From: Thermoguttaceae bacterium
GTDB taxonomy: Bacteria; Planctomycetota; Planctomycetia; Pirellulales; Thermoguttaceae
Direction: 5' to 3'
Length of the DNA: 50,960 bases
Assembly: GCA_017447745.1 (NCBI GenBank)
Contig: JAFSMW010000196.1
Span: 1-50,960, forward strand
Numbering within the stretch: position 1 is the first letter of the stretch; every line of letters starts with the position of its first letter. The notes under the pieces are model-generated. The model made no database searches. It was not told the DNA's origin and saw nothing but the letters and a program-made list of their open reading frames with translations. Below are positions 50,820-50,960 of this stretch, piece after piece. A program made the position numbers and the translations under genes.

Positions 50820-50960
50820 TGTCTTGTCCTGGTATCGGTTGACAGAAAGGTTAAAGATGTTAAAACGATATACAGACGCATTTCGTCAGACCGTAGTGTC
50901 AGAAATCGTTTCAGGCAAGTGGAAATCGGTTTGGGAGGCATCTCGAGCCTACGGGATAAC
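50820..50960 (+). mobile_element. Left edge of an insertion sequence (IS3-like)
   Basis: A transposase-like start is cut by the window edge. The bases from about 50820 (TGTCTTGTCCTGG) begin with TG and lie about 37 bases before the ATG, a plausible left inverted repeat, but without the right end this cannot be confirmed. Confidence 0.45.
50857..50960 (+). CDS. Transposase OrfA-like, partial
   Basis: The first 34 residues are visible before the window ends. LKRYTDAFRQTVVSEIVSGK and WEASRAYGI match the opening helix-turn-helix of IS3-family OrfA and related transposases, where the pattern is Y-x-x-EF(R/K)...V-x-EI-x-SG...EA-x-x-YGI. GAAAGG precedes the ATG. The frame is open to the last base, so length and integrity are unknown. 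Confidence 0.65.
   Translation, partial: MLKRYTDAFRQTVVSEIVSGKWKSVWEASRAYGI

Noticed and set aside
1-50960. tRNA or other structural RNA genes
   Set aside because: No T-loop GTTCRANNC with matching acceptor stem, and no RNase P, tmRNA or SRP RNA signature, was found by reading both strands; this was not a covariance-model search.

Overview
The window looks like part of a chromosome of a planctomycete (Planctomycetota), probably a moderate-GC host-associated or sediment lineage. This is inferred from gene content, not from an rRNA. The clues are a YidC insertase with a PDZ domain spliced into its periplasmic part, a small secreted protein carrying a VSVPDRGG motif, Pro/Gly/Gln-rich secreted proteins ending in YHS-like or propeller-like domains, a DUF502 membrane protein, and PTS enzymes with no sugar permease. 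No rRNA, tRNA, tmRNA, RNase P RNA, CRISPR array or prophage was seen.

Layout. 1-395 is gene-free and packed with short hairpins. 396-2943 holds a conserved hypothetical, a DegT/DnrJ sugar aminotransferase and a DUF502 protein. 3342-7762 is a three-gene ABC-2 type export module (ATPase, large permease, membrane-anchored helical partner) with overlapping or near-touching genes. 7975-24776 is a run of mostly single genes: ribBA, a GH97 glycosidase, yidC, a phosphoesterase, tsaB, a GDPD-family phosphodiesterase with a Tat signal, a DUF374 acyltransferase, an HlyD-like adaptor, a beta-helix protein with an acidic tail, a DUF2461 protein and a thioredoxin-fold protein. 25146-29563 holds a Wza-like polysaccharide export lipoprotein, a Pro-rich secreted protein and a membrane protein with a Gln/Tyr-rich tail. 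29634-32841 holds KDPG aldolase and a second ABC pair. 32990-36415 is a minus-strand cluster reading hpf, EIIA(Ntr)-like, HPr, enzyme I, which looks like a regulatory phosphorelay rather than sugar transport. 36781-40899 holds miaA, a large DNA methyltransferase and a small secreted protein. 41038-43497 encodes a large His/Cys/Gly/Pro-rich secreted protein. 44049-46025 holds a HpnA-like epimerase and a CPBP protease. 46343-49583 is a translation and replication cluster: bL25, pth, bS6, ssb, bL9, without rpsR. The window ends with a second solitary methyltransferase and the left edge of an insertion sequence.

The most unusual content lies between the genes. Many spacers carry repeats of period about 7-8 bases arranged as inverted arms. 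Several families with unrelated arms share one core, GAAACGCTTGCGTCC or close variants. A composite element of about 210-235 bp occurs three times, each time in a plus-strand spacer before a start codon. A different element of about 190 bp with terminal inverted repeats occurs twice in opposite orientation, and a 193-bp nested palindrome shares an exact 26-mer with the right edge of the window. These repeats reach start codons and, in one case, supply the last codons of a gene.
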